Assembly: GCA_036023115.1 (NCBI GenBank)
Contig: JAYKKT010000049.1
Coordinates: 434,001-498,000, forward strand
Direction: 5' to 3'
DNA from: Brasenia schreberi
Lineage: Eukaryota > Streptophyta > Magnoliopsida > Nymphaeales > Cabombaceae
Length of the DNA: 64,000 nt
Part shown: in pieces, positions 44,098-55,520 of the stretch
Numbering within the stretch: position 1 is the stretch's first letter
How the letters are laid out: the number at the start of each line of letters is the position of its first letter
Program-made: the position numbers and the translations under genes
Notes under the pieces: model-generated
Seen by the model: the letters and a program-made list of their open reading frames with translations, nothing else
Databases searched by the model: none
What the model was told of the DNA's origin: nothing

Positions 44098-45281
44098 TTG
44101 AGAAGGGACTTCGAGGCCAAAATCGCCGCTCTTAGCCAAGAGGCTGAAGCAGGTGATTCATGTTCATCTAATTGCGAACCAAAGGCCAAGAAGAAATTTG
44201 AAAAACCTCGCAAACACATGGAGACTTCCGCGATGGAAGGTAACCAATACCACGAGTCCTTCACACACAAGGACCGTAAAGCCCTACAACAGCTGCTGAG
44301 AGGGCAAAATAAAGAGAAAAGAAGGTACACCCTATCTGATTTCCTACCTGTGGACTATGAAACAGACAGTGACGATGAAATACCGAACTTCCATCGGTAT
44401 GATGGCATGGGAGACCCTAGGTCTCACTTGCAGCTTTTCTCTCGTCGAGCCATAAGAAAAAGGACTCGATGAAATGGGTGTATTGGTTCCCTCTGTCCCT
44501 CAAGGGCACAGCTGCCAAATGGCTGGCTTTCTACGATCTTAGCCAGTTCACTACTTTTGAAGAGTTAGTGAACTGCTTTATGCAGAGATTCTCGCATAAC
44601 GTAGAAGTCACGCCGACTTTAAACACCTTGAGGGATACAAAACAAGGTGTGAACGAGGACATACATACGTTCATCGTTCGTTGGAGGTCTCTCTTTGGTC
44701 AAGTGCGAGAGCCCATATTAGAAGGATGTGCAGTAATGCTCATCCTCGATAATTTTAGAAACGAGCTGAAAACCCTTCTCTCGCTTCATGAAATCTCTAC
44801 TTTTCATAAGTTAATAAAGAAAGCATCCCTTTTCGAAACAAACTTGAAAAAAGGGGTGTACGACCACTTATGGAAAGGAAATCCAACTGCAAAAACTCGC
44901 TTGGAGAATCCCATCAACTATGGGCCATCCACCGCGGACAAAGGGGCAAAACCCCATAAAATCGCCAATGTCCGGGTGGATCCGAGCCCGACAAGTGTTT
45001 CAAAAGCTTTTGAAAAAGTTGAAAATAAAAAGGAGAGGAGTTTTCAAAAGCCCTTCGAAAGACGGGAGTATACTCCGCGTGGGCAACCTGTGACGGAGGT
45101 CCTAGACCTCCTACTTGCCCAAGGCATGATCGAACTCCCCGAGATTCCCGAGGGAGTCACTTCGAAGGGAGGGTTTTTAAACAAGTATTGCAAGTATCAT
45201 CGGCTCAAAGGCCATGATACAAGGCGGTGCTTCTCTCTCCTTAATAAAATTGAGAACTTGATAGCAGAAGGCCGGCTCTAG
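44098..45281 (+). pseudogene. gag: gag of the gypsy element, frameshifted
   Basis: Capsid/nucleocapsid polyprotein. The first part (44098-44472) is basic and ends with YDGMGDPRSHLQLF, the usual entry to the plant gag domain. A frameshift near 44465 separates it from 44469-45281, which continues with LKGTAAKWLAFYDLSQFTTF and FIVRWRSLFGQV, core blocks of retrotransposon gag. The C-terminal part has a Cys/His cluster, YCKYHRLKGHDTRRCF, in place of a standard CCHC knuckle, as in related plant elements. A TAG at 45279-45281 ends this ORF, but the same frame stays mostly open downstream. Confidence 0.85.
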
Positions 45282-46856
45282 GTCGCTGAAGAACCTGAGC
45301 CTGTCCAAGCTATCTTCAAAGAACCCTTCCCCAAACACGTAAGTACCAGTAGGAAGGAAAAAGAGGTATGTGCTATTTCGATTACAAAGAATCTAGCGCA
45401 TGCATGTGAGTCTGGTTCACCTACTTGTACGTCTACTCTCATATTGTATAAGAAACCCACCCAAGTAGTCATCCGGGGACCACCAAGAGTTCTGTCCCCG
45501 GTCAAACCAGTGTTAACCATTCAAGGTGCTCATAATCTCTCGATTAGAGCCATGATTAGTACGAAACCTAGGTTGATCGTGGGGGAGGTGACAAGATCCG
45601 AGAGGATCTACCAACCCCCACATCTACAAAGTGCTAAAAAGGTGGTCAGTGTGCCTGGCCCCTCAAAAGCATGTATTCCTAGAGTTCCGTAAAAAACGGA
45701 CAAAGAAAATGTTGTTTTAAAGGTGTATGATTTCGAAAACCATCTTTCAAAGATTCCTATCAATATGTCCATCCTAGAGCTAATACAAACTTCGCCTAGG
45801 CATAAACTAGTGTTAGAGAAAATTCTAGAAAGAGCAAGGGTTAGTTCGAACATTACCCCTGAATCTTTGTCCAAACATGTGGCCTCTATAGGAGCGAAAA
45901 CGCCCATCGTATTCTCGGAAGATGATGTAGATAGACCCTACGAAGCTCATAACCAGGCCTTGCATATCGAGGTGATTCTAAATAACCACTCTCTCGATAG
46001 GTGCCTTGTCGATGGGGGAGGAGGGCTCAACATCCTTCCACTTCATGTGGCGAATCAAATCGGAGTCACCTTGACATTCGTTCATCCTAGTCCCATTGTT
46101 ATCACTGGATACGATGGGAATGCATCTAGACCCATAGGATCTATCGAACTCCCCATGAAAACAGCAAGGATAGCACACACGGGGGTGTTCTATGTCTTGG
46201 ACATCCACCCCCATTATAACCTGTTGTTGGGAAGGCCCTAGATACACAGCTTGTGCGCTGTGCCATCTACCTTCCATAGGTGTGTGAAGATCCCTTTCAG
46301 GGACCAAGTCGTTGTGATCCTAGGTGAGAGTCACCCTCAACTTCAGGGGGTCATAAACTCCCCCTGCTTGTCAAGCTCCCAGACCCATGAGGTAAAACTG
46401 GGGCAAACCATGCTTGAGCCACAAAGGCTCATGTTAAACAACCCTAGGAAGGTCGTGTATGTGAAGGGGCTGCCTAAGGCTGGCCCCCTTAAGGTTCTGA
46501 CCCTTCTAGGAAGACCCAAACATCCCTTATTTCCAAAACCCCTGGACAAGAAGCCCTATGTACACGACATAGACGACAACAAGTTCGAGAACCATGATTT
46601 GTATTCAAATTTCTCTAAAAACAAAAAATCATGGAACATGCTGTTGAATATGGGCTATGTTCCTTATAAGAGTCTAGGGGCACAAAACCAGGGTCTCCTA
46701 GAATCCATACTTCTTAGGGACAATCCAAGCCGATATGGGATCGGCTATACTCCCAAAATACCACCAGAGCCACCCCCTATGACCACCTGGGTCAAGGGTG
46801 CCCTGGAGCTTACCCTAGAAGAAACCTACGATTTGGACCTCTTATTTCGAGTCTAA
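45282..46856 (+). pseudogene. Protease region of the gypsy element
   Basis: This is the same reading frame as gag, interrupted by stops at 45690-45692 and 46239-46241 and ended at 46854-46856. The retropepsin-like domain lies at about 45900-46240. The catalytic loop reads CLVDGGGGLNILPL (from 46005), followed by the second hydrophobic flap side and NLLLGRP before the TAG at 46239. Relatives continue this motif with Trp, so the stop probably arose from a TGG codon. The downstream piece to 46856 is the usual linker towards the reverse transcriptase. Confidence 0.75.
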
Positions 46857-46968
46857 CCCGTAGTGTTTTCCTTTTGTAGGTATGATGGAAGATCTCTTTT
46901 ACAAAAATACAAAAACATGTGGAAAACTCAAAATCAAAAAAATGGAAAAATTGTAAAAACCAAAAATA

Positions 46969-48408
46969 TTGGAAAATCAAAAACTCGAAAATAGAGTAGT
47001 TTGTATAGTTCCCAAAGTTCTTGTTTTGCAAAAACACAAAAAAATTGAAAATTTACAAAATACCAAAAACATTTTGTACATAGCTGCTCCTGGTAAGACT
47101 TTGGAAAAAGAAAAGGATTTCGAAAGAAACGTTGTCTGCATAACCAGACCAAACATTTCGAAATCAATAGAAATTCCAAGTGTAAAACCAGGTCTTTTGA
47201 AAATTCACGCATCAAATTCCCTCGGATCTATAACCCACGAGAATTATCAAAGCCCAGAAGTGGATCCCCTTGAGGAAGATCCCACTTCTGAGCTCCCTGA
47301 ATTTCATAAAATTCTCGATTTTGAAAGACCTTCCAATTCAATAGGAGGAGATTTCATAGAGGTGAACCTAGGGAGTGATTCCAATCCCAAACTCATTAAG
47401 ATAGGCACATGTTTGCATGAGCATGAAAGATCATCACTCATTGCATTTCTATGAACCTACTTAGATGTGTTTGCATGGACGTATGAAGACATGCCGGGCA
47501 TAAACCCCAGCATTATGGAACATCGTCCTCCCTTAGATGCGGATGTAAAACCCATAAAGCAGAAGCTTAGGAAAATACATCCGAATGTACACGCATAGGT
47601 CAAAGAGGGTTTAGAAGATCTGTTAAAAACCGGATTTACAAAAACCCATTACGTATTCTGATTGGTTATCAAACATTGTTGTTGTTCAAAAAACCAATGA
47701 GAAAATTCGAATATGCATCGATTTCAGAAACCAGAATAAAGCCACTCCAAAGGATAATTATCCTTTACCAAATATAGATTTGATAGTCGATAGTGCTACA
47801 AATCACGAGATGTTTTCATTTATGGATGGCTATTCAGGGTATAATCAAATTAACGAGATTAGGGTAAGACCGCCTTCACAACTCCATGGGGCATGTACTG
47901 CTATACAGTCATGCCCTTTGGTTTGAAAAATGCCGGTGCAACATACCAGAGAGCCATGACCACGATCTTCCATGATCAGATTCATGAGCTCATAGAAGTG
48001 TATTTAGATGATCTCTTGGCAAAATCCAAAACCCGATGCACTAATATTGAATGTTTGCAAAAGATTTTCGAAAGGCTTAGACTTTACAAAGTAAAGCCAA
48101 ACCCTCAAAAATATGTATTCGGGGTAGAGTCCGGAAAGCTTCTAGGCTTTATGGTGAGCCAAAGGGGTATAGAAGTCGACCCCTCTAAGTGTCGAGCCAT
48201 CATAGACATGGCTCCACCCTCCAATCTCACACAGATTCGTAGCCTCCAAGGTCGATTACAATCCATTCGCTGGTTTATATCAAACCTGGAGACTAAATGC
48301 GAACCCTTCAACAAATTATTGAGGAAGGGCACAAAATTTTCATGGGATGACGACTGCCAAAAGTCCTTCGAAAGACTAAAGGCATACTTGGTTAATCCCC
48401 TGTTTTGA
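46969..48408 (+). pseudogene. Reverse transcriptase of the gypsy element, broken
   Basis: It makes DNA from the element RNA. After a poorly conserved linker the RT begins near 47455 with DVFAWTYEDMPGI and PPLDADVKPIKQKLRKIHP. A stop at 47597-47599 and frameshifts near 47645 and 47865 break it. Between them CIDFRNQNKATPKDNYPLP and FSFMDGYSGYNQI remain legible. From 47893 the frame is open with MPFGLKNAGATYQRAMTTIF and the catalytic YLDDLL (Asp codons 48007-48012); most relatives have YVDD. A further frameshift near 48410 precedes RNase H. Confidence 0.85.
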
Positions 48409-48449
48409 ATCCTCCAAAGCAAGAAAAACCTCTTTTGCTTTAAATTTCC

Positions 48450-48710
48450 GTGCATGCGAATGCTTTGGGAGCCCTACTAGCTCAATACGAGGATGACACC
48501 CATAAGGAGTATGCCATCTATTATATTTCGAAAACTCTCTTGGCTTACGAAAGGAATTACCAAGCCATGGAGAAGACGTGCTTGGCCCTAGTTTGGGCCT
48601 GCCAGAAATTTAGACACTATTTCCTAGATCATGAGATCTGGATAGTGTCCAAGCTTGATCCAATCAAGCACTTGTTTGAAAAACCCATTCTCACGGGTAG
48701 ATTGGGCTAA
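48450..48710 (+). pseudogene. RNase H of the gypsy element
   Basis: This part of pol removes template RNA. The segment shows ANALGALLAQYEDD, YYISKTLLAYERNYQAMEKT and KFRHYFLDHEIWIVSKLDP, the normal RNase H of Ty3/gypsy pol. A stop in the same frame (48708-48710) follows TGRLG, where relatives read on with a Trp- or Lys-containing segment. The copy at 60087-60674 is still open there and reads GRLGKWQLLL. Confidence 0.85.
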
Positions 48711-48725
48711 TGACAACTCCTTCTA

Positions 48726-49184
48726 ATGGAGTATGACCTGAAATACCACTATCAGATCTCCGTTAAGGGGCAAGCCCTAGCTGACTTCGTGGCTGAGTTC
48801 CACGCATATCCCACACTTGATGAAATGCCTGATGAAGGCATATTGCAAAACCATTTTCAAATCCACATTTTGGCAAACTCTTTCGAAAACCAAGTGTGGA
48901 AAATGCACTTCGATGGGGCACGAAACCAACAAGGGGCTGGTGTTGGGGTCATCCTCATATTCCTTGAAAAAGGCGAGATTCCCATAGCAATCCGCCTAGA
49001 TTTCGAATGTTCCAACAACATAGCTAAGTCTGAAGCACTCATACAAGACTTAAGGGTTTCAAAAACTCTAGGGGCATCATGCATCGAGGTCTTTGGAGAT
49101 TCGCTCCTTGTTATAAACCAAGTTTTGAAAATTTGGCAAGTGCGAAATGAAAAACTTCTTCCATATCACGAGTTGGCCACTTGA
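48726..49184 (+). pseudogene. Second RNase H-like domain (aRNH) of the gypsy element
   Basis: Following the connection segment with KGQALADFVAEF, a second RNase H fold begins with KMHFDGARNQQGAGVGVIL and continues with NIAKSEALIQDLRVSKTLGA and EVFGDSLLVINQV. The Asp (FDGA), Glu (SEAL) and Asp (GDSL) are the catalytic carboxylates of this fold. A dual RNase H is a hallmark of the Tat/Ogre group of plant Ty3/gypsy elements. A stop at 49182-49184 follows HELAT. Confidence 0.82.
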
Positions 49185-49315
49185 TTGGTTGAGTCATTCC
49201 AACCGTGTAGACTCACACACGTAGGAAGAGAGGATAATGGCATTGCCGACGCCCTCTCCTCCTTGGGTTCAGCCCTAAAGGTCGATCCCATTTCAGGGAC
49301 CCGATCTTTAGAGAT

Positions 49316-50650
49316 ATGACATGCACCCAACCCATCCACACAGATTTGGATATTTGCCAAAATAATCCAGATTCTGTTGAAAAACCTTGGTTTTATGACA
49401 TCAAATGTTTTCTAAAAAATTGGAGATTTGCCGAGGATGCCACATCCAAAGATAAGGCATTCATCCGTAAAATTTCTACCCGATACGCTATTCTGGGTGG
49501 GGTTTTGTATAAGAAAAGTTTTACCGGCATCCTACTAAGATGTGTCGATTTAGAGGAGGCTAGGACTATTATGCATGAGTTTCACGATGTAGAATGTGGA
49601 GGTCATGTTAATACCAACATGATGGCAATGAAAATATTTAGAGCGGGCTATTTTTTGTCCACCCTGAAAAAGGATTGCCACGATCATGTTAGGAAGTGTC
49701 ATCCATGTCAAGTGCATGGGCATGCCATTCATATCCCCTCATCTTCATTGCATTCCGTGGTCAGCCCCTGACCATTTACCATGTGGGCGTTCGATATCGT
49801 AGGCCCGATCTTTCCAAAGGCATTGAATGGGCATAGATTCATCTTAGCAGCCACTGAATATTTCTCCAAGTGGGTGGAAGCCATCTCCCTGACCAACGTA
49901 CAGGGGCAACATGTAGTGGCTTTCATTAGGAGGAATATCTTAGCTCAATTTGGGGTTCCACGAGACCTTGTGTCAGATAATGGCACTCCATTCAAAAACG
50001 AGTGGATGGTTAAGTTGTGCAACACTTATGGCATAACTCACCACTTCTCCTCGCCCTACTACCCTCAAGGCAACGGCCAAGCCGAAGCCACAAATAAGAC
50101 TCTCATTAGTATATTTGAGAAGACTTTAGAGAAGGATAGGACGTGGCACGAGAAGCTGGATGAAGCCTTATGGGCTTATAGAGACGCTAATGAGACTCCC
50201 ACAAATAAGACTCCCACGAATGCCACACCATTCGAATTGGTCTATGGTACAAAGGCCATTCTTCCCATTCATACACAATTGCATTCATTCCATACATCCA
50301 TTGCACTCGACCTCCCCCTAGAGACGCTTCAGCATGCTAGGATGGCCGAACTAGATTTGCTAGATGAGAGGCGACTCTTTGCTATGGATCTTGCTCATGC
50401 ATACCGGCAAAGGATAGCCCGACACTATGACAAACACATGAGACCACGCCACTTTGAAGTGGGAGATCTGGTTTTGAAAATCATCCACTATCGTGGCCCA
50501 CATCTACTTGGAAAGTGGCGTTCCAAGTGGGATGGACCCTATGTTGTGCGTGCAACCACCACGAACAACTCATATTGGTTGATCGATGTAGAAGGGAGGA
50601 ATTTAGTAGATCCTTTCAACATTCAATACTTAAAGAAGTATTATGTGTAG
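49316..50650 (+). pseudogene. Integrase of the gypsy element, one in-frame stop
   Basis: It inserts the DNA copy. The HHCC zinc-binding region has HDVECGGH and a CHPC pair at about 49580-49712. An in-frame TGA (49769-49771) lies just before the core; otherwise the frame is open to the stop at 50648-50650. The catalytic triad is intact: FDIVGP (Asp codon 49793), VSDNGTPF (Asp 49976) and GQAEATNKT (Glu 50084), with exactly 35 residues between the last two. The C-terminal part has GDLVLKIIHYRGPHLLGKW and WDGPYVV, the GPY/F motif region. This is the best preserved enzyme of the element. Confidence 0.88.
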
Positions 50651-51795
50651 GATTTGGATTAAATCCCCATTTTCGAAAACCCTTAGGGATAGCTGCTTTG
50701 AAACTTCGAAAGTAAAGTTTATAGGCGAATCATGTGACCCTGAGTGAGAGAATTCACACTTGTGAAAGAGTGGAGTTTTCCAAACACGTAGTTACATTTC
50801 AAAATCCTTCTTCTTACAAAGAAAGGCCTAGTTCAATATAGCAAGATACTTGCAAGTAGTATGTGCTATTTCAAAATAAGTTGATCTGGAATGGATCGAG
50901 TGTGACCTTGGGATAAGTCCTCCCCTCTTCTCTTCTCCTTCCAAAAGGAAAACGTGGCCAAAATAAAGGGAATTCCCCATCAAAAATCTCTTTCCCAAAG
51001 AAAGAAACCAGAATTTAAAAGAAAAAAATCGATTTTCTTATGAAAGAGAGGGATTAAAGAAAAAATACTCCCAAAGGGAGACCCTCTATGGAAAAAGGAA
51101 AAAAGGCCAAAAAGCTCAAAAAGAGCAATTCTTCACCTTCTATGCCTTAAACCACGAGAGACTTTAGAAGGGACCGTGGTATCTCTTTCCCATCCCTGAC
51201 TTATCCCAAGTAAGACATGGTTCATTTCGAGGAATCCTAAAGTAAAAATAGGATTTACTTACTTGAATTTCATTTTGTTTGAGAATTCGACGTTTCGAGT
51301 AAGACGTAGGAATCTTGAAGGGTAGCTTGTTTTCTTATAAAACCTCTGCTAGATTAGCGAGTGTCAAGACTCAAGTAAAGGCAAATACGAAGAGCTCGAG
51401 ATCCTTAGGATTGAGGCTCAAAGCAGTTTTTCCTTTTGTAAATAGATTTTGAAAAATCGAACATCGAACAGCATAGGGTCTGCTCACTTGGAGCAGCAGG
51501 CCTTTGTAAGTCTCAAGAGTTCGACAATGTATCTGGTCTCTAGGAGGTCGCCCTACTTGGCGTCTCATCCATGTCATACTTATTCATATCCACGCATGGA
51601 CACCTGCATAACATGATCACATTTAGGACCAGATTCCATAGAAATATCCCTTTGGCGTGATATCACCTCCTACCAGGGTTTAAAAGAGAGATTTTGCTAA
51701 AAATTGGGACGATCCCATATTTTCGTGGATAGATCTAGGGAGACATCGAAAGGGGTGTTGTCGTCTTTGCCATTATCCAAATCAATTTGGATAAT
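50651..51795. other. 3' non-coding region of the gypsy element
   Basis: About 1.1 kb of purine-rich DNA between integrase and the polypurine tract. ORFs here are short and unlike known proteins. Confidence 0.6.
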
Positions 51796-51811
51796 GCCAA
51801 AGAGGGGCATC
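51796..51811 (+). other. Polypurine tract of the gypsy element
   Basis: GCCAAAGAGGGGCATC lies directly before the TG of the 3' LTR, the expected position and composition of the plus-strand primer. Confidence 0.8.
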
Positions 51812-54800
51812 TGTAAACACCCCAAAATCCCACGATTTTCCCAAAACACTTGGTTTTGCGAAAGCAGCCCCAAAGGGCTATTTTGAGTCTGGAAACCCAA
51901 GAGTCTTCCAGGCAACCCTGTACATATGTTTAAATCATTTGTGTTTTAAAATATGTGTTATATAGTTTTAAAACCTTTAAAAAGGTATTTTGAAACCCCG
52001 CAAAGCGACTTGGCCTGATGAAAGCAGGACCAGAAAAGCGAAAGAGAGCCCAGAACTGGAGCATATGTTGAGCCCAGCACTTTAACTCTCGTATCAAGAT
52101 TCATCCCCAAAATCTCGAACATCCAAGCCCCTGTTATGAACAAAATTATCAAAACGATCTCCGAAAGGTGAGAAGAGGAGCAGACGACAATGTTGGCGAT
52201 GACCCAACGCAAGATGGAGTACTGATGCTGTCAGGCCCCGCACAAACCGTCCGTTTCGAAAATACCATGAAGGAGTCAAAAAATCAGATTTGGATTGGAT
52301 CTAGACCATATATATCCAAATCCAGATCCAAACATGCATATGGATTTGGATTTGGATTTGGATCCAAAGATCCAATCCAATATCAACATCCATGGCCCAC
52401 ATCACCTTCTCATAAATGGAGGTGGGGCTCACAAGAAATTCACGTGAAAAGCTTGGGTATGAGAGAGAATGGGGGATAAAATATGAGTGAGAAATATGGT
52501 GGGCTTGACTTTTGTGTCAAGTTTTGGGTTAATCATGTGGGTTTAGCCTAAGAGTGTGGGATTAAGCTTGTATGCACCTACACCTAACCTAGGGGTGCAC
52601 CAAAATGCTGCAACTAGGTCCATGGGTCAAGGCCAAGGGGATGCTTCTAAACCTAACCCTAGGCTAAGCCACCTTACCTAGCCATTCCCCCCTAAACCCG
52701 ACCTAATCCTAGCCACCCTCACCCAAAACCACTAAACCGTACCTAGCCGACCTCACCTAGCCCACCCCACCTGACTAGACCACCTAGACCCTAACCAAAC
52801 TAAGCCTAATCCCCCTAATCTCACTCTAATCCTAGCCTAATCACCTAACCCACTTCCTTAATCCTCCCTTAATCCTAGCCTAATTACCTAACCCACTTTC
52901 TTAATCTTTCCCTAATCCTAGCCTAATCCCCTTAACCTCACCCTAATCCTGGCCTAAACACCTAACCCACTTCATTAAACCTCACCCTAAACCTAATCCA
53001 TCTAACTAAGCCCTAAACCACTAAACCAACCCACCTAAATACCTAGCACACCATATCCCCAAACCACCCAAAACAAATATCTGGCCCACCAAAATATCTA
53101 GCACACCATACCCCCAAACCACCACCCCCAACCCAGCCCACCAACCGACCTCCCCTATCCCAGCCAACCAACCCCATCTAGCCTATAAAAACCCCTCCCA
53201 TTCATGCGGGTTCCAACCTCTTGGCTCCTGAAAAAGCTGGCCCCCCTTGGTCCCCTCTCTTCTCCACTTGGACCTCGCTAGCACCTCACTCTTGGGACCC
53301 GACCAACACCACTCCACTCCACTCCACTCCACTTCAGCAGCATCACTCTCCATCTTCCCCACTTCAGTCGGCGCCACCTCCACCATTTGGCCAGCTTCCT
53401 CAACGCCTGCCACCACCACCATTTGGCCACCACCTGCACCACCTACCCCTCTTCCCTTAGCTAGCAGCCTTACCTCTCCCTAAGACCTACCCCAAGCCTT
53501 AGTGACACACCCTAGTTCAACCTACCTCCCCTAAACACTTCAATCTCAGCCAAGACACCAACCCTTACACTCGGCCAGGACCTGCACCTTCATCATTCGG
53601 CCAGCACATCCACCTGCCGCAGCCACCCATCCAAGGAGCTCCCTTTGCTGCTCAAGGCGACTCATCAAGCCAAGTCCAAGCAAGTCACACCCGGACCAGC
53701 TATACGTAAGTGCCTAACTCAGTCCTTGTTATAAACTTGCTTATGCTTAATTAAATTTGATACGGGGTTGTAATAATGGAGCGTTGTCTCCCCTCGCTTG
53801 TAATAATGTGGTTTGGCACACCCACACACACGTGCACTTGAGCCTATTCCGCTCTTAGCTGCACACGATTTTGACACACACATGGGCCTAATCAGTCCTT
53901 AAGATATAGCTATACTTATATATATTTAAGTTGCGTGGGTTTTCATTAAGTTGTGTGTGTTGTCTTTCAATTTTCACACTCACACACATTGAGCTTTCGC
54001 TCTTATTCCCAAGACCCTAGTAAGGGCCGTATTGCAATTTCCCTTGGGCGTTTTAATTCAAGTTGTGTGCGTAGTATTTCAATTCTACACTCACACACAC
54101 ATTGAGCTTTCGCTCTTACTCCTAAGACCTTAGTAAAGGCCTATTGCAATTTCGTTTTGGGGTGTTTAAATTCATGTCGTGTGCGTAGTATTTCAATTCT
54201 ACACTCACACACATTGAGCTTTCGCTCTTACTCCCAAGACCTTAGTCAAGGCCTATTGCAATTATATTTGGGTTTCATTTAAGTTGTGTGCGTAGTATTT
54301 CAATTCTACACACACACATTGAGCTTTTGCTCTTACTCCCAAGACCTTAGTCAAGGCCATATTGCAATTATATTTGGGTTTCATTACAAGTCGTGTGAGT
54401 TGTCTTTCAATATACACACAACACCCACGCACACGTTGGCGACCTTCGGGCCCATATATATTATAAGTATTTTCCTTCGGCTATGTCTTTAAGATTTAGG
54501 TTTTAAAGGTTGAGGAGTGTGCTTAGTCTTTACATATATACACGACACACACTTGCACAATTGAGCCTTTCCGCTCTTAAGATATAGCCATATTTTCCTT
54601 TTGCAATTTACATTTAGTCATTTCCCTTCTGCATTGTCTTTCAATTCGGGTTTTCCCTTTGGAGTTGCGTGAGTTTGCATTGCATATACGCCATACCACG
54701 AGTTAGGATGCATATTGCATCAAAGCAAACCCCACACTCCCGCTAAAAAATTGCCCAACTTAGGTCACTTACGCACACACCTAGTTGGCCATAAAAAGAT

Positions 54801-55137
54801 AAAAAGAAAGACATAGGCACGTGCAAATCCCACGTGTAATAAAATCTAAAATCGTACATACAAAGCCCCAAACACTTAGGGTATTTTTCTAAGAGATTTA
54901 CATTCTAAAAGACTTTGCCAAGCGTACAGAATGACCCTTGCGCATCGGTGCAAGAAGGTCTGCGACGAAAAGAGCTCACTTGCTCACAGTCGCCCCGATA
55001 GAAGTCAGATTTTAAAAACTTTCTTCGCTAGCTTAAGCAAGCTAGCTGGCACGCCCTTTTGCTAAAATACGACTTAGACACACGAAAAGGTTCACTTCAG
55101 GCCTAAGAACCAGAAGTGAGGATTTTCCGTGTCTACA
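51812..55137 (+). repeat. 3' LTR of the gypsy element (3326 bp, full)
   Basis: It starts TGTAAACACCCCAAAATCCC and ends GTGTCTACA. It retains a segment absent from the 5' LTR. That segment includes a run of related TTTGGATTTGG motifs (52340-52370), a strongly C-rich stretch with CCTAATCCTAGCC-type repeats (52560-53120), and a proline/serine-rich ORF region (53220-53480) with no family match. The last 1.35 kb (53767-55137) aligns with 42486-43856. Confidence 0.92.
52560..53160. repeat. C-rich CCTAAYCC-type repeats inside the 3' LTR
   Basis: Dozens of short units such as CCTAATCCTAGCC, CACCTAACCCAC and TAAACC recur without a fixed period. The plus strand is almost G-free. The motifs resemble plant telomere repeats (CCCTAAA) only loosely, with no exact tandem run. 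Confidence 0.7.
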
Positions 55138-55520
55138 ATCATGCTTATGTATTTATGGTTTCCCTCTTTTTGCTTGATTCCTGCTATGAACCACGAAGTT
55201 GAGCTTGTCCCGACTGTTTGCCTCTTTTTCGTATGATTTATAACATGAAACATGTTCAGTGGGAGAATGATTTGTGTGAATCATACTTGTTTTTTATGGT
55301 TTTCCTCTTTTTGCTTGATTTCCATCATGGACCGTGAGCTCTTATACTTGATTCTATGAAGGAAAGCCTCTACGGGAAGCATGTATGCTTAAATCATGCT
55401 TTTTTATTTAGAGTTTCCCTCTTGTTCCATGATTTTTGCCATGAACCATATTCTTTCTACTTGACTATATGAAAGAAAGCCTCAGGCAGAACCATGTCCA
55501 TATTGTTGCTTAAATCATGT
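55138..55520. repeat. Degenerate tandem array, right part
   Basis: Units with TTTTTGCTTGATTCCTGC, ATGAACCACGAAGTTGAGCT and ATGATTTATAACATGAAACA continue the array left at 42076. The ATCAT target duplication sits within a unit (GTGTGAATCAT occurs again at 55280). Confidence 0.65.

Larger units (their letters stand above)
42077..55137 (+). mobile_element. Complete Ty3/gypsy retrotransposon, Tat-like
   Basis: The 13,061-bp element has LTRs at 42077-43856 and 51812-55137 and target duplications ATCAT at 42072-42076 and 55138-55142. Its gene order is gag, protease, RT, RNase H, a second RNase H-like domain, integrase. Integrase after RNase H places it in Ty3/gypsy, and the second RNase H points to the Tat/Ogre group. 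The coding region is broken by in-frame stops and several frameshifts, so it is not autonomous now. The 5' LTR is 1.5 kb shorter than the 3' LTR. Confidence 0.92.

Noticed and set aside
44058..44330. 90-codon minus-strand ORF in gag
   Set aside because: Shadow of the real gag frame on the plus strand.
52600..53100. Interstitial telomere repeats
   Set aside because: CCTAA-like words are irregular and the exact plant unit CCCTAAA does not occur in tandem.
53183..53483. Pro/Ser/Thr-rich ORFs on the plus strand and a Gly/Glu/Trp-rich ORF on the minus strand
   Set aside because: They lie within the 3' LTR and follow from its C-rich composition; no family match.
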